Numbered from the stretch's first letter, positions 9,247 to 18,901 are shown. The stretch is 64,000 bases of DNA from Virgibacillus sp. MSJ-26 (GCF_018918075.1 NZ_JAHLPW010000006.1:124001-188000); one strand, 5' to 3'. Made by a program: numbers and translations. Notes: generated by a model not told the origin, from the sequence alone.

Positions 9247-10497
9247 TTATAGCTTTTTAAGAAAGTGATAAAGAATTTCCAATCCCTTTATGACCGCTTT
9301 TCTTCTAATGGTTTCCCTGTTACCATGGATAGTGTATTTCTCAGACATTATCTTTCCACAGGCAGAGGATAACCCTACATAAAATGTTCCTGGCTTATGT
9401 CCCTCACTTTCGTCGGGGCCTGCAACCCCTGTAAAACTCATACCAATTTGAGTTTGTAAAAGCTCTCTCACTTGCAATGCCATTTCAGTAGCACATTCAG
9501 AGCTAACTGTTCCCTTTGATTCGATTATATCCGAAGACACGCCAAGGACATTGACTTTTATTTGTGGGCTATAAGCTATAATCCCACCCGGACAAACTTG
9601 TGAAGCACCCGAAATATTGATAATTTTTTCAGTAAACATCCCACCAGTTAGGCTTTCAGCAGCGGCAACTGTTATTTTTTTCTCTTTTAACATAGAAACA
9701 ACTTTATTCTCTATAGTCTGGTATCCTGTTCCAATAAAATATTGCCCAACTTTTGATTCAATTTTTTCTTCAACATCAAGTAGCAAGTCATTTGCTTGCT
9801 TATCAGTTTCAGCTTTAACCGTGAGGCGTGCTATAATACCGTCATTTTGAGCTAAGAGGGCAATAGTAGGATTGGTCTGGTTTCGAATTAAATGTTTTAG
9901 CTCATCTTCAAGTTTTGCTTCACCTATACCAATAAAACGTAATATTTTTGATTTAATAATAACATCCTGTCCATATAAGTTTCTTAAATAAGGGATCACA
10001 TCATCTTGTATCATTTGCTTCATTTCTGTTGGAACACCAGGTAAGAAGATCCACACTTTATTTAAAAAGTGTACGATCATTCCCGGAGCCATTCCGGTTT
10101 TATTTTCAAGGATTTGTGCCTTTTCAAAGACACGTGCTTGCTTTCGATTATTACTTGTCATATCCGTGCCTTGTTGTTTAAAATAATCAACAACCTTATT
10201 TAGTGAGGAATGATCCTCAATTAAGTTCAACTGACTGATTTGCTGAAATGCTTCTCTCGTTAAATCATCATCGGTTGGCCCTAAACCTCCTGTAATAATG
10301 ATGACGTCTGATCGATCTCCTGCTTGCTTAAACGATTCCTGAACCCGATTAATATTATCACCGACAACACCATGGTACAATACATTAATTCCCTCATTGG
10401 CTAATTGTTGAGAGATCCATTGTGCATTGGTGTTAGCGATTTGTCCCAATAATAGTTCGGTCCCCACGGCAATAATTTCCGCATTTATATTTTTCAT
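9247..10497 (-). CDS. cinA: CinA, competence/damage-inducible protein (NMN deamidase family)
   Basis: 416 residues. The N-terminal half is a MoCF/COG1058 nucleotide-pyrophosphatase-like domain (TELLLGQIANTNAQWI, ITGGLGPTDDD). The C-terminal half is the CinA/PncC amidohydrolase domain (AAAESLTGGMFTEKI, SFTGVAGPDESEGHKPGT), which deamidates NMN in characterised members. Its ATG shares one base with the pgsA stop codon (TAATG), so translation is coupled to pgsA. It precedes recA but is separated from it by the recA promoter and LexA box. Involvement in competence is a family inference. Confidence 0.95.
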   Translation of the reverse strand: MKNINAEIIAVGTELLLGQIANTNAQWISQQLANEGINVLYHGVVGDNINRVQESFKQAGDRSDVIIITGGLGPTDDDLTREAFQQISQLNLIEDHSSLNKVVDYFKQQGTDMTSNNRKQARVFEKAQILENKTGMAPGMIVHFLNKVWIFLPGVPTEMKQMIQDDVIPYLRNLYGQDVIIKSKILRFIGIGEAKLEDELKHLIRNQTNPTIALLAQNDGIIARLTVKAETDKQANDLLLDVEEKIESKVGQYFIGTGYQTIENKVVSMLKEKKITVAAAESLTGGMFTEKIINISGASQVCPGGIIAYSPQIKVNVLGVSSDIIESKGTVSSECATEMALQVRELLQTQIGMSFTGVAGPDESEGHKPGTFYVGLSSACGKIMSEKYTIHGNRETIRRKAVIKGLEILYHFLKKL

Positions 10498-11075
10498 TAA
10501 TTTGCCTCTTTCATCACATGCCAGTTTTTAACAAAATAATCATAACCAGATAAAACTGTAAAGAAGAGAGCAATATACAACATCATAGTAGCAAAGGGGA
10601 ACCCTATGAATGAGAAAGGGAAATTATGGAGTAACAGGGCAGCCGTAGCTACAATCTGTGTTACTGTTTTAATTTTCCCTAATTTACTCGCTGCCAGCAC
10701 AAGACCATCTCCTGCCGCCACTAACCTAAGACCCGTTACAGCAAACTCTCGACTAATTATTAGAATAACAACCCAAGCAGGCGCTAAACCCAGTTCAACT
10801 AATAAAATCAAAGCGGCTGAAACTAAAAGTTTATCGGCAAGGGGATCTAAAAACTTTCCTAAATTTGTAATTAAATTGTATTTGCGTGCATAAAAACCAT
10901 CAACCCAATCCGTTGCAGCTGCAATGATGAAAAGTAGGGCGCCAAGTAAATGAGCGATGCTCAATTCAGCCTCTCCTATATCTAATAAGCCCCAATTGAA
11001 TGGAACACTCATTAAAATAATAAAAATAGGGATTAATAAAATGCGTGCTAAAGTGATTTTGTTTGGTATATTCAT
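10497..11075 (-). CDS. pgsA: CDP-diacylglycerol--glycerol-3-phosphate 3-phosphatidyltransferase
   Basis: An integral membrane enzyme that makes phosphatidylglycerol phosphate, the committed step to phosphatidylglycerol and cardiolipin. The CDP-alcohol phosphotransferase signature is complete (DWVDGFYARK...GKFLDPLADK), with four or more hydrophobic helices. The ATG at 11075 (192 aa; B. subtilis 193) is 9 nt after GGAGG. The ATG at 11084 directly abuts that site and is rejected. It is coupled to cinA downstream; upstream it follows the rodZ gene with a hairpin in between. Confidence 0.96.
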   Translation of the reverse strand: MNIPNKITLARILLIPIFIILMSVPFNWGLLDIGEAELSIAHLLGALLFIIAAATDWVDGFYARKYNLITNLGKFLDPLADKLLVSAALILLVELGLAPAWVVILIISREFAVTGLRLVAAGDGLVLAASKLGKIKTVTQIVATAALLLHNFPFSFIGFPFATMMLYIALFFTVLSGYDYFVKNWHVMKEAN

Positions 11076-11110
11076 TAATTTCATCCTCCATTGGTTAGCT
11101 TTTAAGGTAT

Positions 11111-11144
11111 AAAGCCCTTCCCAATCTATAAAGGGAAGGGCTTT
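11111..11144. terminator. Hairpin between rodZ and pgsA (weak terminator or processing site)
   Basis: A 12-bp perfect stem (11111-11122 with 11133-11144) and a 10-nt loop. The run of T after the stem is short (CTTTATACC on the minus strand), so read-through into pgsA is likely. Confidence 0.5.
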
Positions 11145-11163
11145 ATTGGTCTATAGTAATCTT

Positions 11164-12033
11164 TTACTTAATATTCACCCAGAATTTTTGCACTACATTA
11201 TCGTTGGGGTTTGATGGATATTCAAAATCAAGATCATTAAATTTAATATCAAGTACAGATGCATTCCCGATACTAAAATAAAGTTCTTTTTCATCACTAA
11301 TATCAATCTCTTCTGGCGAATCCGCTTCACTTAAAATGCCGTAATAAAGCTGCTCATCCTGATCATTCACAATTTCCAGCCAAGTTTCTCCCCTTGACTC
11401 TAATATTAGATTTGTATCATCACTTGTATTACTTAATTCAAAAACGGTTCCAGATTGACCTTCTGAATCTTCATCAACAATTTCTATACCGAGATCACTA
11501 TCATTTTCTTCTGTCTCGTCTTCTTCATCGACATCTTCATCTTCGGTATCTGCATTATCATTATTTTGATCATTGTCACTACGAGTAAATGTATTGTCAC
11601 CTTGTTCTTCGTCCGTCTTAATCTCTTCATTACTCGATGATCCTTCGAACATGAAAAACCATACCGCAAAAATAACCCCTATAATCAATAAGACAACAAT
11701 AACTGTTGGGATAATGGAGAACAATGCACTATTTTTCGATAAATTAGTTTCTTTTCGTGTCCTTTGCATTCTTGTATATTGTGTACTTGTCTGTTCTTCA
11801 GGCTTTGGTAAATCATCTTCATACTCTTCAAATAATTCATCAACATTAATGTTGACTGCTAATGCATATTCTTTAATAAATGCCCGAGCATAAAATCTAC
11901 CTGGTAAAATATTAAAGTTTTCTTCTTCTATAGCTTGAAGGTATCTTTTTTGTATTTTGGTCGTTTCCTGCAAGCTTTCTAACGATATACCTTTCTCTTC
12001 CCTGGCCTCTTTTAATCTCGCGCCAATTCCCAT
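11164..12033 (-). CDS. rodZ: RodZ-like cell-shape protein (YmfM), HTH domain plus transmembrane anchor
   Basis: A bitopic membrane protein linked to MreB-dependent cell elongation. From ATG 12033 (289 aa): a Cro/C1-type helix-turn-helix (IGARLKEAREEKGISLESLQ), a linker, one transmembrane helix (FSIIPTVIVVLLIIGVIFAV), a strongly acidic low-complexity stretch of about 50 residues rich in D, E and N, and a C-terminal DUF4115 beta domain ending in FWVNIK. An upstream in-frame ATG at 12045 lacks a ribosome site. It lies next to ymfK and pgsA as in B. subtilis. The acidic external linker suggests adaptation to salt. Confidence 0.92.
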   Translation of the reverse strand: MGIGARLKEAREEKGISLESLQETTKIQKRYLQAIEEENFNILPGRFYARAFIKEYALAVNINVDELFEEYEDDLPKPEEQTSTQYTRMQRTRKETNLSKNSALFSIIPTVIVVLLIIGVIFAVWFFMFEGSSSNEEIKTDEEQGDNTFTRSDNDQNNDNADTEDEDVDEEDETEENDSDLGIEIVDEDSEGQSGTVFELSNTSDDTNLILESRGETWLEIVNDQDEQLYYGILSEADSPEEIDISDEKELYFSIGNASVLDIKFNDLDFEYPSNPNDNVVQKFWVNIK

Positions 12034-12050
12034 AAATAACACCATCCAAT

Positions 12051-12842
12051 TTAAAAATCGAACATTGAAAAGCCATCACCTTGATTAAATTGAGCTTTTT
12101 CTACTTCGTCGTATGTAATTTCTTCATCTTCATGACTGCGTAATTCGATAATATAATCAAAATCATCCAAATTATATTCAGTTGCTTGCACAAAAATATC
12201 GGGGTGCTCAACTACCTTAACTGCAGGTAATTGCATTATTTCTCTTATCAATTGCCAATGTTTTTCATTTGCTCTATTTTTCGACACAACTCCATCAATT
12301 ATATATATATTATCTGGGCTATATTCCCCTTGTATTAATTGATTGCGAACTGTTTGTTTAAGTAGCGTGCTTGATACAAACAACCAGCGTTTATTTGCAC
12401 TGACACTGGCCGCTACAATTGATTCTGTTTTACCTACTCGTGGCATTCCACGCATGCCAATTAATTTGTGACCTTCATTTTTATAAAGTTCAGCCATGAA
12501 GTCCACTAGTAAACCAAGTTCATTCCTGACAAAACGAATAATTTTTCGATTTTCAATATCACGATGAATATATTTCCCATGTCTGACCGCTAATTTATCT
12601 CTTAAATTTGGTTTTCTAAGTTTGGTAAGACGAATTGTATCCATTGTTTGTAAAATGGATCTTAACCGTGTCACTTGATCATCATATTTAGAAAGAATTA
12701 ACATACCACGTTTTCCATTTTCAACACCATTAATCATTATTATATTTATTGATAACATACCTAATAAAGAAGATATATCTCCAAGTAATCCAGGACGGTT
12801 TGTTAGGATCTCATATTCAAGATACCACTCTGTTCTGTCCAT
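12051..12842 (-). CDS. ymfK: YmfK-like DUF3388 protein (ACT-like domain plus P-loop)
   Basis: A conserved Bacillaceae protein of unknown function. 263 residues from ATG 12842, which follows AAAGGAGA at 5 nt; the reading frame stays open to 12956 but the extension has no ribosome site. The N-terminus looks like an ACT regulatory domain (LEYEILTNRPGLLGDISSLL). A P-loop-like motif GMPRVGKTES is at residues 131-140, with a possible second nucleotide-binding strand IYIIDGVVSKNRANE. The C-terminus is acidic. It lies between ymfJ and rodZ as in B. subtilis. An NTP-dependent regulatory role is inference only. Confidence 0.88.
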   Translation of the reverse strand: MDRTEWYLEYEILTNRPGLLGDISSLLGMLSINIIMINGVENGKRGMLILSKYDDQVTRLRSILQTMDTIRLTKLRKPNLRDKLAVRHGKYIHRDIENRKIIRFVRNELGLLVDFMAELYKNEGHKLIGMRGMPRVGKTESIVAASVSANKRWLFVSSTLLKQTVRNQLIQGEYSPDNIYIIDGVVSKNRANEKHWQLIREIMQLPAVKVVEHPDIFVQATEYNLDDFDYIIELRSHEDEEITYDEVEKAQFNQGDGFSMFDF

Positions 12843-12983
12843 AAAAATCTCCTTTATATATACAGTTTGTTTTCTTAATGTTAACGAATCATTTATATAA
12901 TTGCAATTCTCATATCTATAATAAATCATTATGATGATAGTTAAAAGTAAATTCACTATTAAAGTAAAAAAATTTTTCTAAAA

Positions 12984-13007
12984 AAGAAGCTGCCTTGACA
13001 GCTTCTT
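12984..13007 (-). terminator. Terminator of ymfJ
   Basis: A 9-bp perfect stem (12984-12992 with 12999-13007) with a 6-nt loop and a run of T on the minus strand (TTTTTAG). It is 12 nt past the ymfJ stop, so ymfK likely starts from its own promoter. Confidence 0.8.
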
Positions 13008-13018
13008 CATTAGAGCAA

Positions 13019-13276
13019 TTAATGAGACTGTTCGTTTTGAACTAGCTTAACCATTGAATTAGCTATCGCCTGCTGTTCTTCTTTGGAGGCAGCATTCCAT
13101 AGTTCTCTTAAAACGGCGGATTCGTCGTTCTTTACATCTACATTACTTGCTAAATAATCTCCAATTTCATAAGCAACATTGGATATAGTCTGCTCGGACA
13201 TTCCTTCAGATTTTGCTTGTTCTAACCTATTTGCCAAGAAGCTTTTCCATGAATCGAAGTTTTCGAGTACTGACAT
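13019..13276 (-). CDS. ymfJ: YmfJ-like DUF3243 protein
   Basis: A soluble helical protein of 85 residues in the DUF3243 family, conserved in Bacillaceae; function unknown. The block LENFDSWKSFLANRLEQAK at the N-terminus is typical. Two ATGs are adjacent (13279 and 13276); the second lies 7 nt after AAGGAGG and gives the family length. It sits after the EF-P modification genes and is closed by a terminator. Confidence 0.9.
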   Translation of the reverse strand: MSVLENFDSWKSFLANRLEQAKSEGMSEQTISNVAYEIGDYLASNVDVKNDESAVLRELWNAASKEEQQAIANSMVKLVQNEQSH

Positions 13277-13359
13277 CATTATTCCTCCTTCAAATTATTC
13301 ATATATAGTATTTAACGAACTCAAGAGTTTATACATATTTAAAGGAGGGCTGTGACTAA

Positions 13360-14076
13360 TCACCAAGCTCCATCAATACCTATAATCTGACCGTGAATGG
13401 ATTTTGAAGGCTGGTCAATTAGGAAAGATACTAAATGTGCAATTTCACTAGGCTCACCTGCCCGTTTCAAAGGAATATCTTGCAGTGTCATTTCTTTTTC
13501 TTCTTTAGAGAGCTGTTTGTTCATCTTCGTATCAATAAATCCGGGGCTTACAGCGTTCACTGAAACACCACTAACAGCGATTTCTTTTGATAATGATTTA
13601 ACAAAGCTATTCTGAGCTCCTTTGACAGTCGAATATACAACTTCATTACTCGCTCCGACACTTCCCCAAATTGAAGATATAACAAGTATGCTACCAGAAT
13701 TTTGTTGAATCATCGCAGGTAGTAAAAATTTTGAAATCAACATAGGTGCTTTAACATGAATTGATAACATCTTATCCATTATTTCTGCAGAAGTATCTTG
13801 AAGTAAACCATAGTAAGCATTTCCACTTGCAAAAATGAGATGATCTACTTTGAAAACAATTTCAGTTATTAATCGTTTAATATCCTGATCATCGCTTAAA
13901 TCCGCTTGTATTTCAGATAAAATTAACTCAGTCCGAAGTTGAGCACGTATGTTATTGATTTTTTCTTTATTTTGATTGTAATGTAATAGTAGTTGATAAC
14001 CTTCTTGGCCTAATTTTATCGCAATCGCACTACCTATATCCCCACTTGCCCCAATAATTAAAACATTACCTTTCAT
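13360..14076 (-). CDS. ymfI: YmfI, SDR-family elongation factor P 5-aminopentanone reductase
   Basis: A short-chain dehydrogenase. The B. subtilis orthologue reduces the 5-aminopentanone group on EF-P Lys32 to 5-aminopentanol. 238 residues from ATG 14076 (9 nt after GAGG); a TTG-started extension to 14091 would overlap ymfH and is less likely. The Rossmann motif GASGDIG is at 9-15, the catalytic Ser near 134, and YSTVK supplies Tyr148 and Lys152. The start lies 1 nt after the ymfH stop. Its place after the M16 pair ymfF-ymfH supports the EF-P assignment. Confidence 0.92.
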   Translation of the reverse strand: MKGNVLIIGASGDIGSAIAIKLGQEGYQLLLHYNQNKEKINNIRAQLRTELILSEIQADLSDDQDIKRLITEIVFKVDHLIFASGNAYYGLLQDTSAEIMDKMLSIHVKAPMLISKFLLPAMIQQNSGSILVISSIWGSVGASNEVVYSTVKGAQNSFVKSLSKEIAVSGVSVNAVSPGFIDTKMNKQLSKEEKEMTLQDIPLKRAGEPSEIAHLVSFLIDQPSKSIHGQIIGIDGAW

Positions 14077-14077
14077 T

Positions 14078-15361
14078 CTACTTGGCCTCAATTTTGCATA
14101 CTGTCAATCGGTCTTCTTCAATCCAACCTTTAAGAAATTTATCCACATCTTCACTAGTCAAATTTTGAATCATTGCGGGCAGTTCAAAAAAGTCAATTCC
14201 AAATGTATGATAATGGATATACCTGCTAGCAATAAACTCTAGTGAATTCATCCCTTGAAAAATTTGTCCAATTTTTTTCTTTTTCATGCGTTCAATATCT
14301 TTTGCTGGAATCCGACTTTCACCTGTGGAAAATAGCAATTCTTTAATCCTCTGCGAAAGGATATCAGGTTGATTGGTATTCCCTCCAATTATCGAGTAGC
14401 CAAAACTACGATCAAGATTTGTCTCATAGAAAAAGCTTGCATCAATTAAATCTTCTTCATAAAGAGTTTGATAAAACTCTCCTCCCTTAGAGAAGTAATA
14501 AGATAAAATCATTTCTTGAAGCAATTCTCTTTTTAAGAAATCTTTACCTTTTAAGTGAGAAGTCGACTCCTTGATGCCTATCGTGCATTTCGGAACGGTC
14601 ACAGGCATAATAATTTTATTTTCTTTCAAAGCAGCTTCTCGAGGCTCATTAGGAATTTCACGATAAATATCTGTCATCTTCTTAAATGTTTTGTTATTTT
14701 GATTATCTTCAACTAAATCCATTATTTCCTTGGCCTCAAAGTTGCCAGTTAAAAACAAAACCATATTTTCAGGATGGTAAAAAGTATAATAACACGTGTA
14801 TAAATCTTCTTTAGTAATCGCCTGGATTGACTCAACTGTACCTGCTATATCGATATTAACAGGATGGTTACGGAATAGTCCCCTTAGCGTCCCCATAAAC
14901 GATTGCCAATCAGGTTGGTCATCATACATGTTAATTTCTTGGCCAATAATCCCTTTTTCTTTTTCAACCGACTCATCTGAGAAATAAGGATCTTGAACAA
15001 AATCAATCAAAGTTAAGATATTTTTCTTTACATGTTCAGTAGAAGCGAATAAATAGGCTGTTTGAGTAAAAGAAGTGAAAGCATTAGCTGATGCACCTTG
15101 TCTACTGAAATCTGCAAATACGTCTCTATCTTCTTTTTCAAATAACTTATGTTCCAAGAAATGAGCTATCCCTTCAGGTACTGTGATTTGTTCTTGTTTA
15201 TCTAAAGGAATGAAAGTTTGATCGATGGATCCATAGTTTGTTGAGAATATACCATAAGTTTTGGACATCTCCAATTTAGGTAATAAAAATACCGTTAAAC
15301 CATTATCAAGTTTTTTACTGTATACTGTTTCCTGCAGATTCTCATAATGTCGCTTATCCAA
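14078..15361 (-). CDS. ymfH: YmfH, M16-family peptidase associated with EF-P 5-aminopentanol modification
   Basis: 427 residues of the M16 (insulinase-like) peptidase fold. The zinc motif HFLEH is intact (His67, Glu70, His71), so this is the potentially active partner of the YmfF/YmfH pair. In B. subtilis both proteins are needed for EF-P modification. The start is TTG at 15361 (AAGGAG, 9-nt spacer), overlapping the end of ymfF by 8 nt, which indicates coupled expression. The substrate is not known. Confidence 0.93.
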   Translation of the reverse strand: MDKRHYENLQETVYSKKLDNGLTVFLLPKLEMSKTYGIFSTNYGSIDQTFIPLDKQEQITVPEGIAHFLEHKLFEKEDRDVFADFSRQGASANAFTSFTQTAYLFASTEHVKKNILTLIDFVQDPYFSDESVEKEKGIIGQEINMYDDQPDWQSFMGTLRGLFRNHPVNIDIAGTVESIQAITKEDLYTCYYTFYHPENMVLFLTGNFEAKEIMDLVEDNQNNKTFKKMTDIYREIPNEPREAALKENKIIMPVTVPKCTIGIKESTSHLKGKDFLKRELLQEMILSYYFSKGGEFYQTLYEEDLIDASFFYETNLDRSFGYSIIGGNTNQPDILSQRIKELLFSTGESRIPAKDIERMKKKKIGQIFQGMNSLEFIASRYIHYHTFGIDFFELPAMIQNLTSEDVDKFLKGWIEEDRLTVCKIEAK

Positions 15362-16643
15362 CTGAATTCTCTCCTTCGCTCGTTAATAAATAAACAGTAT
15401 CCTCATTAATTTTATTTGCTACTTCAGTAACCTCATCCTTAGTAACTTGTTTTATCCCTCTTATCAATTCATCAGGTGTTAAATCTTTTGCAGCAATAAC
15501 TTGTTGATAAAGCATTTCGATTATACCTTGGGGATTATCTAAAGTCTCTAATAATTGATTAACAATTAATTCTTTTGTTTCACTTAAATCATCATTAGTA
15601 AAGTCACCTTTTTTCATAGCAATCATTTGCATCTCAATGATTTCTCTAGCCTTTTCATAGTCACCAGGGGCAATCCCACTAAAAACAATCAAAAGGCCTT
15701 TATGGCTCTCAATTCTAGAAGAAGCATAATAGGCCAAGCTATGTTTTTCCCTTACGTTTAAAAATAATTTTGAGCTAGGAAAGCTACCAAAAATGCCATT
15801 AAATACATGCAGTGCAAAATAATCATCGTCTTGAAATCTGACGTTCGTACGGTATCCAATATGCAATTTAGCTTGCTGAATAGATTGGCTTTCCGTTATT
15901 TCTTTTACTCGCTCAGCCGAATTTTTTTCCTCTTCACTAAATGAATGTAATGACGGATTGCTTGAACGATCCTTTTTGAAACGTGAGGTGAATAATTCTG
16001 TCATTGTTTCTTTATCAAAATCTCCTACAAGAAATATATCTAAGTTATCTTGCTGAATCATTTGCTTATAGTATTCATATAATTCCTCAGCAGTAAGTTG
16101 TTCTAATTCCTCCTCATAACCATGCACATGAATCCTATAACGTTCATTTTCACACATCTCATCTATTAATCGCATATTCGCGTAACTCATTTTATCATCT
16201 TCAATTGAACGTATTCTTCTCTTTAAGGTTTCTTTTTCTCTCTTGAATAACTCAGAATCAAACGCATCATCTGCTACATTTGGATTAAAGATAATCTCGT
16301 TAAAAAGATTTATGGAATCTCCTAAAATAGACGATTCATTTTTAATATAATGCTGATTAGCCACTTCAAACCTGAAACTCATTATATGATAATCACCTTT
16401 TTTTGCCCCATCAATAGATAAGGCAGCACCGTACAAATCATCGAGTTTCGCTTGAAATTCTGTGCGGCTTGGATACTCTTTAGGCCCTTGCTGAATAAGA
16501 TAAGGTAGTAAGGCTCTCTTTGTCATTACCTTTTTATTTAATGGCGCTTTAAATTTAGCTACCATGTTTATAGTTTTAAATTTTTTTGTCGGTATTAAAT
16601 GTAAATTATATCCGTTAATTTGGATAACTTCTTCCATGACCAT
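15354..16643 (-). CDS. ymfF: YmfF, inactive-type M16 peptidase homologue for EF-P modification
   Basis: An M16 fold without a recognisable HxxEH zinc site, as expected for the non-catalytic half of a YmfF-YmfH heterodimer. The frame is open to 16715, but only the ATG at 16643 has a ribosome site (GGAGG, 11 nt); this gives 429 residues. The C-terminal domain includes the LHIGYRTNVRF and SLAYYASSRIES blocks typical of the family. It overlaps ymfH by 8 nt. The nupNOPQ operon ends upstream with a strong terminator, so a promoter for ymfF-ymfH-ymfI should lie in 16644-16855. Confidence 0.92.
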   Translation of the reverse strand: MVMEEVIQINGYNLHLIPTKKFKTINMVAKFKAPLNKKVMTKRALLPYLIQQGPKEYPSRTEFQAKLDDLYGAALSIDGAKKGDYHIMSFRFEVANQHYIKNESSILGDSINLFNEIIFNPNVADDAFDSELFKREKETLKRRIRSIEDDKMSYANMRLIDEMCENERYRIHVHGYEEELEQLTAEELYEYYKQMIQQDNLDIFLVGDFDKETMTELFTSRFKKDRSSNPSLHSFSEEEKNSAERVKEITESQSIQQAKLHIGYRTNVRFQDDDYFALHVFNGIFGSFPSSKLFLNVREKHSLAYYASSRIESHKGLLIVFSGIAPGDYEKAREIIEMQMIAMKKGDFTNDDLSETKELIVNQLLETLDNPQGIIEMLYQQVIAAKDLTPDELIRGIKQVTKDEVTEVANKINEDTVYLLTSEGENSVG

Positions 16644-16855
16644 AACTGTCTGAACCTCCGATTTTTTAATTATATTTTCAGATTTAGTTTGTACTCTTTT
16701 GTAATTCATAATCACTACTGATTACATTCGTTAATGTAATCACCTAAAATATGGCAACTATTAGTATGGATAGTTTATCACTAATTTTTTAAGGAATCCA
16801 ATTATAATAAATGCCTAGGCTTCTGTAAGTTTAAAAAACCATTCGATACGCATAA

Positions 16856-16887
16856 AAAATCTGACTTACATATGTAAGCCAGATTTT
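16856..16887 (-). terminator. Terminator of the nup operon
   Basis: A 14-bp stem (16856-16869 with 16874-16887), with one G-U pair on the minus strand and loop ATAT, followed by TTTTTTAT. It lies just past the nupQ stop. Confidence 0.88.
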
Positions 16888-16900
16888 GAAAATTCAATTA

Positions 16901-17854
16901 TTATCTACTTCCTTTTATATACGGTTCACCATTTGCTTTTGGAGCTTCTGCACGTCCTATAAATCCTGCTAGAGCCAGTATTGTTAGGACATATGGAGCG
17001 ATTAACAAGAACACTTGCGGAACATTTGAAAGCACTGGCACACTTGAACCGACGACACTTAAGCTTTGTGCAAGCCCAAAGAATAACGCGGCTCCCATTG
17101 CTCCTAAAGGATGCCACTTACCAAAAATAACGGCAGCGAGTGACATAAAACCTTGACCAACAATCGTTGCATGTGAAAAGTTCATAGCAATCGTCAAAGC
17201 ATAAACAGAACCGCCAAGACCACCAAGTGCACCAGAAATAATAACAGCAACATAACGCATTTTATAAACGTTAATACCATTCGTATCAGCAGCCATTGGA
17301 TGCTCCCCAACAGCGCGTAATCTTAGTCCAAATGGAGTTTTATAAAGAACATACCAAGCAACAAAAGCTAATATTATTGCTAAATATGAAGTAAGATAGA
17401 TTCCTTTGAATAATAAAGGTCCTACTACAGGTATATCAGATAAAAATGGGATGTTTTGAGTGTAGAAAGGCACATCAACCATATCTGTTTGCCCTTTTCC
17501 GTACCATTCTTTTGTTAAAAACACGCCCAGACCAAGTGCTAAGAAGTTAATGGCAACCCCGCTCACTACCTGATCCGCCCTAAGGGAAACTGATGCAACA
17601 GCATGAATAATAGAAAATAAAGCTGATATTACCATAGCAACAAGAATAGATATCCAAGGCGTCCATCCACCGAAAACGTCAGCAAATGTTAAGTTAAAAA
17701 CAATTCCAACGAACGCTCCCATGACCATTAAGCCTTCTAATCCAATATTTACTACACCGGATCGTTCACTGAATACCCCGCCTAATGCAGTAAATATTAA
17801 GGGTGCCGAAAAGAAAAGTGCCGTCGGAACAATTGAGTGCAATACATCTAACAT
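16901..17854 (-). CDS. nupQ: Nucleoside ABC transporter permease NupQ
   Basis: 317 residues with about eight hydrophobic helices, of the BMP-type branched permease family (BPD_transp_2). B. subtilis NupQ (YufQ) is one of two permeases of a guanosine importer. The N-terminal SAPLIFTALGGVFSERSGVV block and the VNIGLEGLM motif are typical. The start ATG directly abuts the nupP stop and follows AAAAGGAGG. It is the last gene of the nup operon, before a strong terminator. Confidence 0.93.
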   Translation of the reverse strand: MLDVLHSIVPTALFFSAPLIFTALGGVFSERSGVVNIGLEGLMVMGAFVGIVFNLTFADVFGGWTPWISILVAMVISALFSIIHAVASVSLRADQVVSGVAINFLALGLGVFLTKEWYGKGQTDMVDVPFYTQNIPFLSDIPVVGPLLFKGIYLTSYLAIILAFVAWYVLYKTPFGLRLRAVGEHPMAADTNGINVYKMRYVAVIISGALGGLGGSVYALTIAMNFSHATIVGQGFMSLAAVIFGKWHPLGAMGAALFFGLAQSLSVVGSSVPVLSNVPQVFLLIAPYVLTILALAGFIGRAEAPKANGEPYIKGSR

Positions 17855-18901
17855 TTATTTTTCCTCCTTTTTAAAGCGAAGAATGATCCAACGAATTAAG
17901 TAGCTTGAAGCAACAAAGAAAATGATGAGTGCAATAATAATATCAACTAACTCATTCGGCACACCAGCTTGGGTAGGCATATTTAATGCTCCAACTTTTA
18001 ATCCACCAAATAACAGTGCTGCTATCACTACCCCAGGTGCAGTATTTGCTCCTAAAAGTGCTACTGCAATTCCATCGAACCCTAAGTTTGTAAAACCAGA
18101 TTGTACAGACATATAACCGAATGTGCCTAATCCTTCCATAGCTCCTGCAAGACCAGCAAATGCCCCAGATATAACCATGGATAGGATAATATTACGTTTA
18201 ACATTCATACCTGCATATTTCGAGGCATCTGGATTGAAACCTACTGATTTCAATTCGTACCCAAGAGTTGTTCTTTCAATAATAAACCACATGATGACCG
18301 CTACAAATAGAGCAATAAGGATACCGTAATGGAGCCGTGAAAAATCTGTTAGACTCTGTAACCATTCAGAAGAAAGGGAAGCAGAGTCAGGAACAATCTC
18401 AGTTGAATCTCGATTATCTGTCAAAACATGTCTGACTATAGCGTTCGCACTATATAGTGCAGTATAGTTGAGCATAATTGTAACAATAACTTCATGAACC
18501 CCTCTTGTCGCTTTCAATAGGCCCGGGATAAATCCCCATATTGCTCCAGCAACCGCAGCAACTATAACAGCTAAAGGTAAATGAATGATTGTTGGCAAAT
18601 CAAAAGCAAGACCGACCCAGACAGCCGCAAGCCATCCTACGAACACTTGTCCTTCTGCACCAATATTGAAAAGATTAGCTCTAAATGCAAATGCTACAGC
18701 TAATCCCGTTAATATTAGTGGAGTCACTTGTCTTAAAGTTTCACCAATGAAATAACGATCTCCGAATGCTCCCTGCCATAAGGCTATATAACCTTGAATT
18801 GGATTATAGCCAAAGCCTAGCATTAAAATACCACCGGCAATTAATCCAAGTAATACCGAAATAACAGGTACTAATATATTAAATAGTCGATTAGTTGCCA
18901 T
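17855..18901 (-). CDS. nupP: Nucleoside ABC transporter permease NupP
   Basis: The second permease subunit (348 aa), with predicted helices throughout and the family motifs LFNIGAEGQVFVGWLAAVW and TRGVHEVIVTIMLNY. It belongs to the same BPD_transp_2 family as NupQ, but is longer at the N-terminus. Its ATG shares one base with the nupO stop (TAATG), and its stop abuts nupQ, so the two permeases and the ATPase are coupled. Confidence 0.93.
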   Translation of the reverse strand: MATNRLFNILVPVISVLLGLIAGGILMLGFGYNPIQGYIALWQGAFGDRYFIGETLRQVTPLILTGLAVAFAFRANLFNIGAEGQVFVGWLAAVWVGLAFDLPTIIHLPLAVIVAAVAGAIWGFIPGLLKATRGVHEVIVTIMLNYTALYSANAIVRHVLTDNRDSTEIVPDSASLSSEWLQSLTDFSRLHYGILIALFVAVIMWFIIERTTLGYELKSVGFNPDASKYAGMNVKRNIILSMVISGAFAGLAGAMEGLGTFGYMSVQSGFTNLGFDGIAVALLGANTAPGVVIAALLFGGLKVGALNMPTQAGVPNELVDIIIALIIFFVASSYLIRWIILRFKKEEK

